From positions 9,858,001 to 9,922,000 of the forward strand of contig OZ176050.1 of NCBI GenBank assembly GCA_964247055.1: DNA of 64,000 nucleotides, written 5' to 3'. Below, piece after piece: positions 29,163-41,249 of this stretch (the stretch's first letter is position 1; the number at the start of each line of letters is the position of its first letter). A model generated the notes under the pieces. That model was given only the letters and a program-made list of their open reading frames with translations, did no database searches and was not told the origin of the DNA. Made by a program: the position numbers and the translations under genes. Origin of the DNA: Paragordius varius (lineage: Eukaryota > Nematomorpha).

Positions 29163-32100
29163 ATGGTTCAACTTAAAACTTATGCGGATGCGGCATCAAA
29201 AAGCTTTGGTGGCTCACAATCTCAATTTAAAGATAAACAAAAACCGGCCCATATTAGAGAAAGTAATATAGTGGCGGCAAAAGGTATTTATTTTTTCTCA
29301 AAGTTTAGCCGTGGCTGATTCTATACGTACTAGTTTGGGGCCCAGAGGAATGGATAAAATGGTTATTTTATCATTTAATATTTTTAGATTAAATCCAAAA
29401 ATGGGGACGTTTCTATTACTAATGATGGAGCTACTATACTTAATCAAATGCAAGTAATTCATCCGGCCGCAAAAATGGTAATACACTTTTTTAAACCTCA
29501 AATTTGACGAAAAATCTTATATATTCAATAAAAAATTTTTTAAAATAAAGATATATTTGGTTTATTAAATTACAATTTTAAAAAGTAAGCAAATTTGATT
29601 GTTCTTGGACGCATCTTCCCAATGTTTATTAAAAAATAATGATTTCCCTACAATTTACCAATGATACAAAGGTAATAAAAAATCTTTTTAGAATTTATCT
29701 GTAATACCACAATTTATTTTGATTCATTACGAATCATACATTAATAACAAAATTTAACATAAACTCAAAATTTTATTGCATTAACTTATAAAAATATTAA
29801 TTGGTTAAAGTGAATTGAAGTATACTAATAGTCAATCAGTCATATTCAACATTTCATACATTTATTTATTGTTTTTTGTGATGAATAGTTGGTTAATTTA
29901 GCCAAGGCTTAAAATAATTTAAACTGATTTATTTGTATGAAATGCATTTTTTTATAACTGGTGGCACGCACAACTCTTATTTGCTATTTTTAACATACTT
30001 ATTACACCGATTCTATATTACATCATAATAGGACAATGTTAATTGATTGATTTATCACATTCATTTGAAACATTTATTATTAAGTTGGTAGATCTGGCAA
30101 AGGCGCAAGACATTGAAGCCGGAGATGGGACAACCACAGTCGTTATTTTGGCCGGTAGCCTTTTGGAAGCGGCAGGGACCAAGCTCATTAGTAAGGCTGA
30201 CCTCCACCCCAACCTGGTTAGCGATGCATTTGGTCGAGCAGCTAAGCGGGCTTGTGAAATCTTGCAGGATATGTCCATCCCCGTTAAAATGTCGGATAGG
30301 CAAACGTTAATAAAGTGTGCTTCAACGGCACTTAACTCAAAGGTAATTTATTTGGCCTAGTTAATAACCAAACCTTTAAACGATTGAAGAAATTCAATCA
30401 AAGGTGTACCTAGGGTAGTGCATTTGATTGCTTTTTCAAAAAAGTCCGGTCAGACCATGGTCATGACCACATGCGATATTGGATTGTGTAATATTTATAC
30501 GACACTTGCGTTTCACCAATAATGTCATTTTTTATCTTAAAAGTTGATATTATACATTTTTTTGATATTAATTATTTACAAATATTCAATCAAATTAAAT
30601 CAAGATTTTTGTTTTCAAATAATTTTGCCACATGTTTGTGGCCTTCTAAATCTTCAAATACATAGCTTTTAATACTGGATATTTCAAATATTACCTAGTT
30701 TGTTTTACACTAGCTTTCATCATTGTAATATCCAATTATAAAATGTTTTTTCATTTATTGGTTCACATATATGGAATATTCATATTTTGCAAAGTGCTTG
30801 GTTGTTTTGTTTTTCGAAATAGCTGGATATGCTTAAATGCTAATGTTATAACGATGCATGTTTAACAATTTTGTATTGTTAAATAAGCATATTTAATTTA
30901 TATTTTTAAAAATATATGAAAAAATAATAAAATTTTACTATTTCTCTTCCAAAAAACATTTACCAACAATTCAAAAACAGCTGTTTTATAAATGACTCGA
31001 TTCTAGGTGTACCGTATCTTAATGGCATATATTCTTACTAATGTGGTTTTTTTAGTTTTTCTCAATGGTTTTTTATCGTAGTATCTACTAAAAATGGTTA
31101 CATTTATCGAAAAATTGATTGTTTTTAAAAAAACAAAATACGATAAGTATGTTTTAAAAAATATGCAATAAGAACACTCAAATGTGGGATAAAAGATCAT
31201 ATCAAAAGCCATGGTCACAAATGGATAGAATATAATGATGAAAGAAAATTTAATCATTAATGGTTCACTTATATATATTTTTTACTCATTCGAAAAATAT
31301 AGTTCCAATTTTAGAATTTTTTATTTGATACATACAATTTCCCATCCCTTATCTACTTTTATTCCTGTGTTCTGTATTTTCAATTAATTTTTTATAATTA
31401 ATAACCATGTTATATTATTATAAAAATATTACAAGATGATTTTATTTTTTCAATCATGAGAGCTGTATTACTTTTATAGATGGTGTCACAATATTCAAAT
31501 ATATTGGCTCCTTTGGCTGTTGATGCCATATTCAAGATCTCTGATCCAACGACTGCTCATAATGTCGATTTAAAGGACATCCGCATAATTACTAAACTTG
31601 GGTTATATTTTATTCCTATTTCAAATGTTTTTTTGATTTGAGGATTAGATTATATTTATATATTTTAAATTTAACCCGAGTATTATTGTTAATAAAAAGG
31701 ACCTGTAAATAATTATTCCAATTTGTTTTTTGTTGCAAATAATATTATCTATTTATAATAACTAATTTGCAATTAGGATTTTCATTAGTTTTTGCTCTTA
31801 GCTATATCTTGCGCGAATTCTCTAAAAATAAATAAATGTGGTTATAATTATACCATTTAAATTTTAAAAATAAAATTATATTAATGAATATTTCATTTTA
31901 AAAATGCGATATTTGTTTCACAGTAGTGAATTTTAATAGCATATGTCTATTATAGGGGAACATTAGAGGATACCGAACTCATAAATGGTTTAGTTTTCAA
32001 TCAACAGACGACAGGAGTAGCTGGTGCCCCAAGCAAAGTCGAAAAAGCTAAGATTGGTTTGATTCAGTTTTGCATTTCGCCACCAAAAACTGACGTGAAA

Positions 32101-35100
32101 TTTTTTTATCTCTATTAATTTGTCTAGCTAGCTATATCATATTTCCCATACCTTTTTGGATTAATTAAATATCTCCCCAAGATAATTTAGAACTCTTATA
32201 TAACTTTATCATATGTTGTTTGTAGATGGAAAGTAACATAATTGTATCTGATTATGCTCAAATGGATCGCATTTTGAAAGAGGAACGCACTTACATTTTG
32301 AACATTGTTAAGCAGATTAAAAAATCTGGTTGCAATGTTTTATTGATTCAAAAATCGATCTTGAGGTTAATATGAGTTGCAAAATTAAATCGTTTTTATC
32401 ACCTTTTCAATGCAAAATAAAAAGTTTATGAAATTATTTTTGGATAACTTTTAATGTAAAATAATTCTTGCAATTCTAATATAACATTTTCCATTATTAT
32501 GTTGGTTAGAGATGCAATCAATGAGCTTGCTTTGCACTATCTAGCTAAAATGAAAATTATGGTTATCAAAGATATCGAACGAGATGAAGTTGAATTTTTA
32601 TGCAAAGTAAAATTTAAATATTTTTTAACTAGAAAAGATTTTAGATAGGTATATAAAGCGCTTATTAATGCAAAAATTCAAATTATAAACATTAAACTAA
32701 AAATAAGACAGCCATACAAATTATGTTTGTAAGATGTAAAATTGAGAGTTTTCAATAAGATTAAGATAAAGGTATGGTTATCTTTTAAAAATATTTGTCC
32801 TTAATCTACATTTTATTTTTATATTAATATATATTTACATGTTTTCACTCGTGAGTGCGCTCATGTTAGACCACCGTAGAACCCTATTTATAGCGTTTTA
32901 ATTTTAGATTTTGCTAGTTCACTTTTTATTATATCCATCCATCTCGTTTTAGAGCACTCACTTGTTTTCCTTTAATTAAATGAATGGCTGGGAATCTCTG
33001 ATTTTAATTTCCCTCAACCAACGTAGTATTTTTTTATTCTTTCGGCTACCGGTTTAACATCCGAGCAAATATATTTATTCTGAACCTTGTCTTTTCTTGC
33101 CAACCCGTCATTTTAAGCATTTACATTTCCGTATGCGGATTTTCCGACCCCCAAGTTTGTGAATTATACATCATTGTGGGATGAAAAACTGAACTTTATT
33201 TCCATCGTATAAGATACTTGAATTATTCCAATTTACCCAACTGCTCTTAATTTTAAATTAATATCCTCAATCGAGCGAACTTAGTATTGCCCCAAATATT
33301 TGCACCTTTCTTTACCCTTCAAAACCCAACCCAACTTCATTGCATTTTATCTTTGTTGATTTTCAGACTGCATCCATGTTTAATAACCCATTTGTTTACC
33401 GTTTGATTTAACTCAGCTAGTGAATCAGAAATAATAATTATGTTATTCCCATACATATAATACCAACCTGACCTACTTAGATTAACGACTTTGGCTACGT
33501 CATCAATACATATTATAAACAATAACGGGCTAAGCGATGAGCCTTGGTAGACGCCATGCTTTACTGTAAAAGTTTTTATGATACTTAAGGAATTTTAATT
33601 TAGAGGTGTGAGTTCATATATTTAATAACTTTTATAACTTTCCGGCACAAATTTTCAACGGACACGCTACCAAATAGTTTTTCTTGGAATCCTGTCAAAC
33701 GTCTCTTAGAGTGCTTTTCAATAACCTCCTAACCGTATGTATAGAGTATAGTTGAACTGGCGCGAAACCACGATTTCTTTTTATGGATAATATTTTTTTT
33801 ATTCGTTCTTCAATTATTTTTTCAAATAATTTAATGACGTGCGATAATATTATCTTTCTATAATTCGTGCTTTATATCTCTTTTTCCTTTAAACAGTGTA
33901 GTTTAACTTTCTTCCATTTAACCGGACTTTTATAGGTTGTAATAATTTTATTAAAAATACGCTCAATTTAGTACTGCGTCTCAAAGCACCTTCCAACAAA
34001 TTATATTTATATCGTCCGATCCTACGGCTTTATTGTTCAGAATTTCCATTAATTGCCTTCTACCTCCTTTTCCGTAATATCTTCTATTAGTCTATCAAAA
34101 GCTTTTGGTAAAAATGTCTCACCTACCCCTTTATTTTAACAAGTACTCTTTCCATCTTTTCCTTTGTCGTATATCCTGGGTTCCTTTGCAGGGCAACTTT
34201 ATATACTTTGTTTAAACCGTGCTTAATATTTAAATCATCATAAAGTAAATTTATTTTTTCTTTCTTAACCTGACCAACCATTTTTTTAATTCCTTGTTTA
34301 AACTTCTATAAATATTGGTATGTTTCTATTTGTTAAATACTTTTTTTCTCGTCACTAGCCATGCATTTTTGCATAATTGAGTTTTCCCACCATTTAAAAA
34401 GCAAATCTTTCTGATGAATCGCCAGACTTTATTCCAGTCGTTTGAGTCATCTTCGGACTGTTTTTTTATAAAAGCATCCTTTTTTCAGTTAATTTTCTCA
34501 TCGTTAGTATTTATGCCCCGTCAATAGGTTTATCAACTCAGTAAAACTTGGAAATTTAGAAGACGAAAAATTAGTTGCCCTTCCTCAACTCACAACAAAA
34601 ATTTTGTGTGGGATTTGGTGGAGTATTCATCGTAAAAATGTACCGGAAAGTTATATATATATATAGTCATTAAAATTAACGTATAAATCCCACACCTCTA
34701 GTATTAAAATTCGCTAAGGATTATCTACATATGCAATAAAGTCCGCCCTCTACCAAGGTTCATCGCTTAGTCGGTTGTTGTCCACAACAAGTATGGAGGT
34801 AGCCCAAGTTGTTAATCAAAGGTTATGTTGGTATTCCGTTTATGCGGATGACACAATAATTATGTCAAAATCACTAGCTGAATTAAAGCAAACGGTACAC
34901 AAATGGGTTCTTAAACTGAATGAATGCGGTCTAGTCAACAAATGGAAAAACAGAATTTTTTAGCTTTAAGGGTCAACAACATGAAATGGATGTTATTTCA
35001 GCCTGGATTTTTAACAGTAAAAAAGGGGCAAATATTTGGGGCAACGCTAAGTTCAGATGGCTAGTTGATAGACGATTATAAGTATTAAGAGATGTTATGA

Positions 35101-38100
35101 AAACTGGATGAAAATGTCTAAAAGGTAAGTAAAAGTACAGTTGTATTTACAGAAGTGGGGCGTCAAAAACTCGGAAGATAATATTTAATTTTGAAATATA
35201 ATGGTCAGAATAAAGTTAAAAATTGGAATATTTGTGGGAGGATGTTAAATCGATAGCTGAAAAAATGGCAAAATTAGGCTACGTTTTTTAAGGCACATTA
35301 AAAGGAGAAATTCTTGTTAATTGCAAAAACAATATCATATAGTTATAGGAACGAGGCCCTAAGCGCCTTAAAACGAGATGGATGGAAGGATAATAAAAAT
35401 GCAAGCTAAAGGCAGAAGACGCTATACATAAAGTTCTTTGGCGACATTGTTGTCTATGAACGCTCTCACGAGTGAAAACTTGTAACATAATAAATAATAA
35501 AAGATGAAACATAAAATTAAAGACATACTTTAACCTTAATTTTTTATATAATTTATCGTTTTAGGTTACGAAATATGGAATAGAAATGTAAATTTCATAA
35601 ATGTAATCAATTGTTTATATAAAAAAATTAAGGGTTAAAAAATATGGCTGTCTTGTTTTTAAACGTTTTTTTATAATTGAATTTTCATAAAATTTAACAA
35701 AACTTTTAATATTGTTAAACCTATATATAATTACCTTGTTTTAGACACTGGGATGTAAACCAATCGCTAGTTTGGACCATTTTACACCTGAAATGTTGGC
35801 TCACGCTGATTTAGTGGAAGAGGTGCACGGAGATGATAATTCACGACTTGTTAAGGTTTTTTGCTGCAATTAAAGAAATAATACATGCATGGCCAAAAGA
35901 AATATTTTTTTTCTAATAACCGTCATTTTTTTAATTAGGTAACTGGGATAAGTCATCCGGGAGCCACGGTGACCATATTGGTGCGAGGAAGTAATAAGCT
36001 TGTATTGCAAGAGGCTGAACGCTCTTTACACGATTCATTGTGTGTACTACGGTGTTTAGTCAAGCAAAAGTAAATGTTTTTTTGTTATTTTTTGCTAACA
36101 AACAATATTCATACAATTTATGTGATTTTTCTACTAAAACGGGTATTTCCATTACATTTATATGTTTAGTTATTTAATTAGAATAATTCTACTTTTGGTA
36201 AAAAATACTTAATTACATATTGATATATTTATATGGAATTTAGCATATGTAGGGTTGGGTTTTCCACTTAAAATAATTAACGGTTTTACTACTTATGAAT
36301 GCTCTCAATCAGGGTCTAAGTTAATTAATACAATTATAAGGATATTTGTTTTTAGTACAACTAAATAAAAACGATATTTACTAGCAAAATATTTACAAAT
36401 AAAGTTTCTAAGTAAATTTAATATTCTAATCCTTACCTATCTTCTATTTATTATCAATATGTGCCAAAAATTGACAATTTATCGTTAGACACTCTGCCAT
36501 TCTTGCCTAAATGCATTATAACGGTCATACCAAACTTTAGTTATACATTTCTTTTTTTTATATTTTCAAAAAGGGCACTCATAGTTGGTGGAGGCGCTCC
36601 AGAGATTGAAATTGCAACGAAGTTAAAGAATTACATCAGTAGTGGTTCAAGTAAGCCTCATGGTGGCCACACTAATGGAACAGTTGGTGATACAGAAATG
36701 ATGAATGGAGACAGTCATCACAATCATCACCACTCTTCGACTGGTTCCGAAGACTATAAACGGTAACATTTATTAGGTGATTGTATTTTGGCTCTTTTTA
36801 TTAGTTAATATTTGAAATGAACACTTGATTTTGTATTATCTTACTCAGGAAGTACAATCGCTTGCTTGGCTGTCCGAGACAGACATGATTTGCAGTTTTG
36901 AGATATTTTCTTTTAAATCTAGAGTATATAATTTTAATGTCTTAATTGTTTACCACCACCACGATTGAATAATGTTTAAGGTTTTTTAAATGAAATACAG
37001 GGTCTGTTTGGTTTTACGTTTGTATCTTTGTGAATGCTTTGTTATGTAGATTCAAGCCAAATTATTGCCAAATATTTCCAATCAAAATTAAAATACTAAA
37101 AATAAAATCATATTCATTTCTTAGTATTGGCATTTATATAAGCGTAAACAATTTTTGGTTTTAGGTGATGTTAGTATTTTCCAAAAGAATATTAATTCTA
37201 CGTAGAAAATTATATTACGCAGTTTTATTTATACTAGGTTAGAATAATAACTACTAACATAAGATATCATTTTATGTATTATGTTTCCTGTATTAGTGCA
37301 ATAGATGCTATATGTTTTGCCGCTTATGCTGATGCTTTGGAAGTTATTCCCATAACATTGGCCGAAAATGCTGGTCTTAATCCTGTGGACACATTGACGG
37401 AACTAAGAAGTCGTCATACGGTTCTCCACGACGATTCCACCGCTGCACACCAAAAAGTCGATGTTAATGCTGGCATCAATGTTAGAAAGGTAAATTTTTA
37501 ATTTCATTTATGCAGATTGGTTTTTTTCTTTTTTATTGCCCCTTCTTAATTACACCTATGCCATCTATTTGAATTAAGGCAGTATTGCAAAAAAATTCTA
37601 TTTCAAACTGTTAGAATTACTAGCAACTTTATTAAGGAAATTAATTATTAGAAATATGTACAGTTATATTTCGAAAAATTTTGTAATTTATAACTATAAC
37701 GATTACATGTTGCAAAAAATGGTATAAATTTATAAATAAAACAATTTATAAATTATTTTTCGTCTAATGATATACCATTTACCATTCAATCCTTGATCAA
37801 TTTAAATTCACCCTTCAATACAAATTCACTCTAAAAATAAATTGTGTTTTCGGGCTAATATAACTCATTATTAATTTAAAATATATTCTTATGGCATAGT
37901 TTTTTTTTTTCAATATTATATTAATTTTAAAGAACATATAATTTATTGGATGAATATAAATTGTTCTAGGGTGATTTTGAATTGTTTAGGGGTGGATTTG
38001 AACTGTAAATGGTATATATTACCAATGCCTCTTGTGAAGATTATTATTAATTATTTATTATCATATCATATTTGATGCAGGGAATGATAACAAACATGTT

Positions 38101-38519
38101 GGAGGAAAATGTTCTCCAACCTCTGCTTGTGTCTACAAGTGCGATTAAGTTGGCTACTGAAACTGTGATTAGCATTTTGAAAATCGATGATATAGTATGC
38201 TTTTTATAGATAAATATTAATATGTATATATACAGTGACCCCTCCCTCATAATGACCTCGATTGTTGGAAAAAACACAAGGCTCTACCGCCACATGGCCC
38301 TTTTATGAATCAATCATATTAAAAATAATTAAATATTTTCAATTAATATTCTGATTTTTTCATAATATAACTTATATTAGGACGGATCTTGGAAAAGGGT
38401 ATGATTATGAGCATGAGTTGATTAGTTTATAGACCTTATTTATTTTGAAACGCTCATATGAGGGGAATGTAAATTTATATTTATTTTTTAATTGTTTTAT
38501 TTAGGTTCAAGGTCGTTAA
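29163..38519 (+). CDS. CCT4: T-complex protein 1 subunit delta (CCT4), cytosolic chaperonin
   Basis: Fourteen exons join in phase: 29163-29283, 29309-29361, 29388-29477, 30085-30342, 31480-31601, 31956-32094, 32226-32365, 32510-32606, 35745-35855, 35939-36069, 36574-36762, 37297-37489, 38081-38194, 38505-38519, giving 590 residues. It tracks CCT delta throughout: [43 protein letters not shown] (ATP site, 101-108), [59 protein letters not shown]4 is one of eight subunits of the TRiC/CCT double ring that folds actin, tubulin and WD-repeat proteins. Human CCT4 has 539 residues; most of the excess is a His/Gly/Ser-rich insert (442-483) and an about 11-residue insert near [13 protein letters not shown]. 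The first two introns are 25 and 26 nt; later introns hold transposons. C-terminus VQGR, versus VNTR in human. Confidence 0.95.
30411..30480 (+). mobile_element. Possible remnant of a hAT end in a CCT4 intron
   Basis: TAGGGTAGTGCATT followed by ACCATGGTCATGACCAC resembles the left end of the element at 50583 (TAGGGTTGTGCCCATT, then repeated CATGACCATGGT). Only about 60 bp match and no right end is seen. Confidence 0.35.
32840..33640 (-). mobile_element. LINE fragment with reverse-transcriptase core
   Basis: The minus frame 33522-33337 reads [19 protein letters not shown] and then VNKWVIK and LKIN, matching the YADD box and following helix of a non-LTR reverse transcriptase. The catalytic YADD appears here as YGNN, so it is inactive. 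Sequence near 32845 (TTTTCACTCGTGAG) matches the 3' part of the plus-strand copy at 35465-35483. Lies in CCT4 intron 8. Confidence 0.65.
34680..35490 (+). mobile_element. LINE fragment, opposite orientation
   Basis: The frame 34775-34963 reads [19 protein letters not shown], a reverse-transcriptase catalytic box with intact YADD. Downstream pieces with interrupted frames ([28 protein letters not shown]) resemble the C-terminal region of RTE/CR1-type LINE proteins. 5'-truncated and inactive. With the minus-strand copy it forms an inverted pair whose 3' ends point outwards. Confidence 0.65.
37772..38015. mobile_element. Family D element in a CCT4 intron
   Basis: Begins ATACCATTTACCATTCAAT and ends GAACTGTAAATGGTAT, with degenerate CACCCTTC-type units. 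Complete but diverged from the copy at 18472. Confidence 0.7.
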
Positions 38520-38591
38520 CCATACAATTAAAACTCACACTGTTTATGCTGCTTATTATTTTTTTACCGTGCTTTAATGTTTAATTGTGTT

Positions 38592-38597
38592 AATAAA
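38592..38597 (+). promoter_or_regulatory. Polyadenylation signal of CCT4
   Basis: AATAAA about 73 nt after the CCT4 stop codon. Confidence 0.45.
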
Positions 38598-39430
38598 TTT
38601 ACTTGATTTAGTTAACTAGTTAATATATTATGTTGATTTTATCATATAAATAACGGTTTTATTATTTTATTGATAGTATAATGAATTTTTTGCATTTGTA
38701 AAATTAAATTTTGGGACCATTATATTCGTGATAATTTTTTAATATGTAAATCAATCAATTTAATTTCTTGATTATAAGATTAATTTTAGATTAAATATTT
38801 TAGGAAAACATTTGTTAGTATATCCATTTGTTTCCCCATCAGCCAAAAAAAGTCAAATATGTGCTACATTAAATTAAACTTCAATATTATCAATTTTTTT
38901 AAAATTACGATATATGTCATTTAAGAAGTATTTACAAGTATATCAAACAACTTCCGATACCTTATGTCGCCATTTTTCAATCCATGATTGTAGCTAAAAT
39001 CATTAGTTTATTTTAAAACTATTTCGTAATTTTGTCTCAATAATTCACATAATTAGTTGATATACTTTACCAAAGTAACTTAAAAAATTTAGATGATAAT
39101 TTGTTAGGATTTTTTATCCAATTTTTCCATACAACGCGTTTTCTTTCCTTTTTAGTCATCTAATTATATTTTCTAAATTTTATGGTCTAACATTGTGTCC
39201 GATATATATAAGAACCTTGGTAAAAATCTTTGATTATTGAAAGAAATACATAATCTTTTTAGAAATTAATATATTATAATTTCGTGCAAACGAATACGTT
39301 TTTAGAAGAACGCGTTGATTTGAACAAATTCTTGATTTGTTTCGGAAACTTCTATAAAAATAATAAACGCAAAACAATCATTGCTTATTATTAATTTGGA
39401 ATAAAGTAAGCCATTTTGAAAATAATATTT

Positions 39431-39618
39431 ATACCATATACATTCAAATTTACCCTAAAAATAATTTGTATGTTTTTGGGCTAATATAATCCTCATCAAT
39501 ATGAAACTTTATAGCATAGTTTATTTTTAATTTTAAACAAAATTTTTTTTAAATAAAGGTTTTTGATCTTAAAAGGCACATAATTTATTTTGATGTGAAC
39601 TTTAAGTGTAAATGGTAC
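39431..39618. mobile_element. Short diverged family D copy
   Basis: Starts ATACCATATACATTCAAATT and ends GTGTAAATGGTAC. The central block (GGGCTAATATAATCC, then TATAGCATAG) matches other family D copies. The tandem units are mostly lost. Confidence 0.6.
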
Positions 39619-40460
39619 CTCATTATAATAAATTAATTTTTTTCATTTATCTAAATATATTGAATTAACTGTTCAAAAATTATCAATAAACAAGACAGTA
39701 AAACTATATAAATCCTGACTAATAATCAAAATTACAACCTAACCCGCTGAACAGTAATAAAAATTTATCTGTTATCTTATTTTATAGGCTGTGAAATAGG
39801 TATTCCCTATTAACAGGGATCAAAAACCGAAAATCATTATAATATTAAAATTTAACTGTATCTAATTTTAATGTTACTGATACGCTCTATGTGTTATGTC
39901 TTAAATTTATTAGTTTATTTTAGAAATAATTAGTTGATACTTATTTTAAACAAAGTTTCCGGGCAAACTGATTTTTGTTTAATACTTTTGCCCAATTTTA
40001 GTTCCACTTTTTTGTATAAATGGTTCTATTTCGGTTCTATATTTTCATTAACCCTATAAATTTACTGTAAAAATACCTTTTTTAAGAAATTATTTAATGA
40101 AGTATATAAAATAAAATTTAAGGTGGATGTAACAAAATTTGAAAAAGGAATAAAATTTTAGAAACTGCTAAAACTCACGGTTCATAAAATGGGAATCATT
40201 TGTTGTTATGATTTTTTTTAAAAAAATGGTTATAACAGTTCCGGTTTTAATTGAAAAATTTATTAGTGCTATGCTTCTTAAGAACAGAATTTTTGGCAGT
40301 GTTTGCGAATCTTTGAAAGTAGGTTTGTGCAATATATTTTTTCATTTGAAAAAGTTAGGTGTATCTATTAAAATTTATATGATTAATTTGCAGATGTTTA
40401 TTTGTTTCTTATTTCTTAAATAAAATTAATCCTCTCTTGTTTTTTCCGAAGCAAAATTAT
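39619..40460. other. AT-rich spacer
   Basis: No feature supported. The ORF at 40208-40423 is Phe/Ile/Lys-rich with no recognisable domain and is not called. Confidence 0.35.
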
Positions 40461-40814
40461 TTATTTGACTTCTTCCGTCGGTTTCTCATTGTCTTCTGAG
40501 GCTGTGCTTAAACTTAGATCTGAAGGTATTGGTGATTCCACCGGGAATACAGTAGGAGTATATTCATCAAGTTTTGAATAATCCTTATCTTTTTCGGGTT
40601 GCGAATGTTCTGTTTCAGTTTTTTCCAATTTATCTTTACCACCGTCTCCTGGCCCATCAAAATGAATACTGTACATACTATGGGTTAAATCAACTTTGTA
40701 ATCTTCCCAAACTTTTTCTTCGCTCACTTGAGCTAATTTTTTGACATCAGTAGAGTCCCCGAGTAAGGGTTTGTCAGTTTTAATCTTTGTCAATTTGCTA
40801 CACATATTACCCAT
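40461..40814 (-). CDS. Small acidic protein with predicted N-myristoylation/palmitoylation signal
   Basis: An uninterrupted frame of 117 residues beginning MGNMCSKLTKIK. Gly2 fits the N-myristoyltransferase consensus and Cys5 is a likely palmitoylation site, so membrane anchoring is inferred. The rest is hydrophilic and acidic, rich in Lys, Glu, Asp, Ser and Pro (GDGGKDKLEKTETEHSQPEK, ESPIPSDLSLSTASEDNEKP), with no membrane segment and probably disordered. Codon use is less AT-biased than the surrounding sequence, which supports coding. AATAAA overlaps the stop region. Family not recognised; a downstream exon is possible but not needed. Confidence 0.65.
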   Translation of the reverse strand: MGNMCSKLTKIKTDKPLLGDSTDVKKLAQVSEEKVWEDYKVDLTHSMYSIHFDGPGDGGKDKLEKTETEHSQPEKDKDYSKLDEYTPTVFPVESPIPSDLSLSTASEDNEKPTEEVK

Positions 40815-41249
40815 GCCTTTCTTTTATTCTTTTTAAATGTCGTGTTTGTTCCGTTTTATATTTTTATATATATAACGCATTCAACAATCAAATCATAAAT
40901 GTATTATGCATACCAACACAACAAAATTAAATAACTAATTCTATATCTAATTTTTCGTTTTACCAAAAAATTTTAGTAAATTACGATCATGATTTCGGAA
41001 AATTTTGGATCACAATGGTATAAGCAATCGATTTAAAGTGAATGCACTCATTTACCCGATTGTGGAAAATAAATATCCTTTTTTATTATATATTTAAGAA
41101 AATTTCATATTCATTTTACGATAATGCACCAAGTGTAATCATAAATGATTACGGGAACTAAGAGAATACGTCAGATGATTGTGCGCAGCCGATTAATTTG
41201 ACACAATCGCCATTTTTAACATTAAGCGGAAAACAGATAAGTTTAGCCT
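40815..41249. other. Spacer upstream of the small acylated-protein gene
   Basis: No coding or repeat structure recognised. The promoter of the minus-strand gene is expected here; no firm motif was found. Confidence 0.3.

Noticed and set aside
30039-30303. Three ORFs overlapping 30043-30360 in other frames
   Set aside because: They are shadows of CCT4 exon 4, which carries the conserved GDGTT motif.
40208-40423. 71-residue ORF rich in Phe, Ile and Lys
   Set aside because: Composition is what random AT-rich DNA gives; no domain or splice partner.
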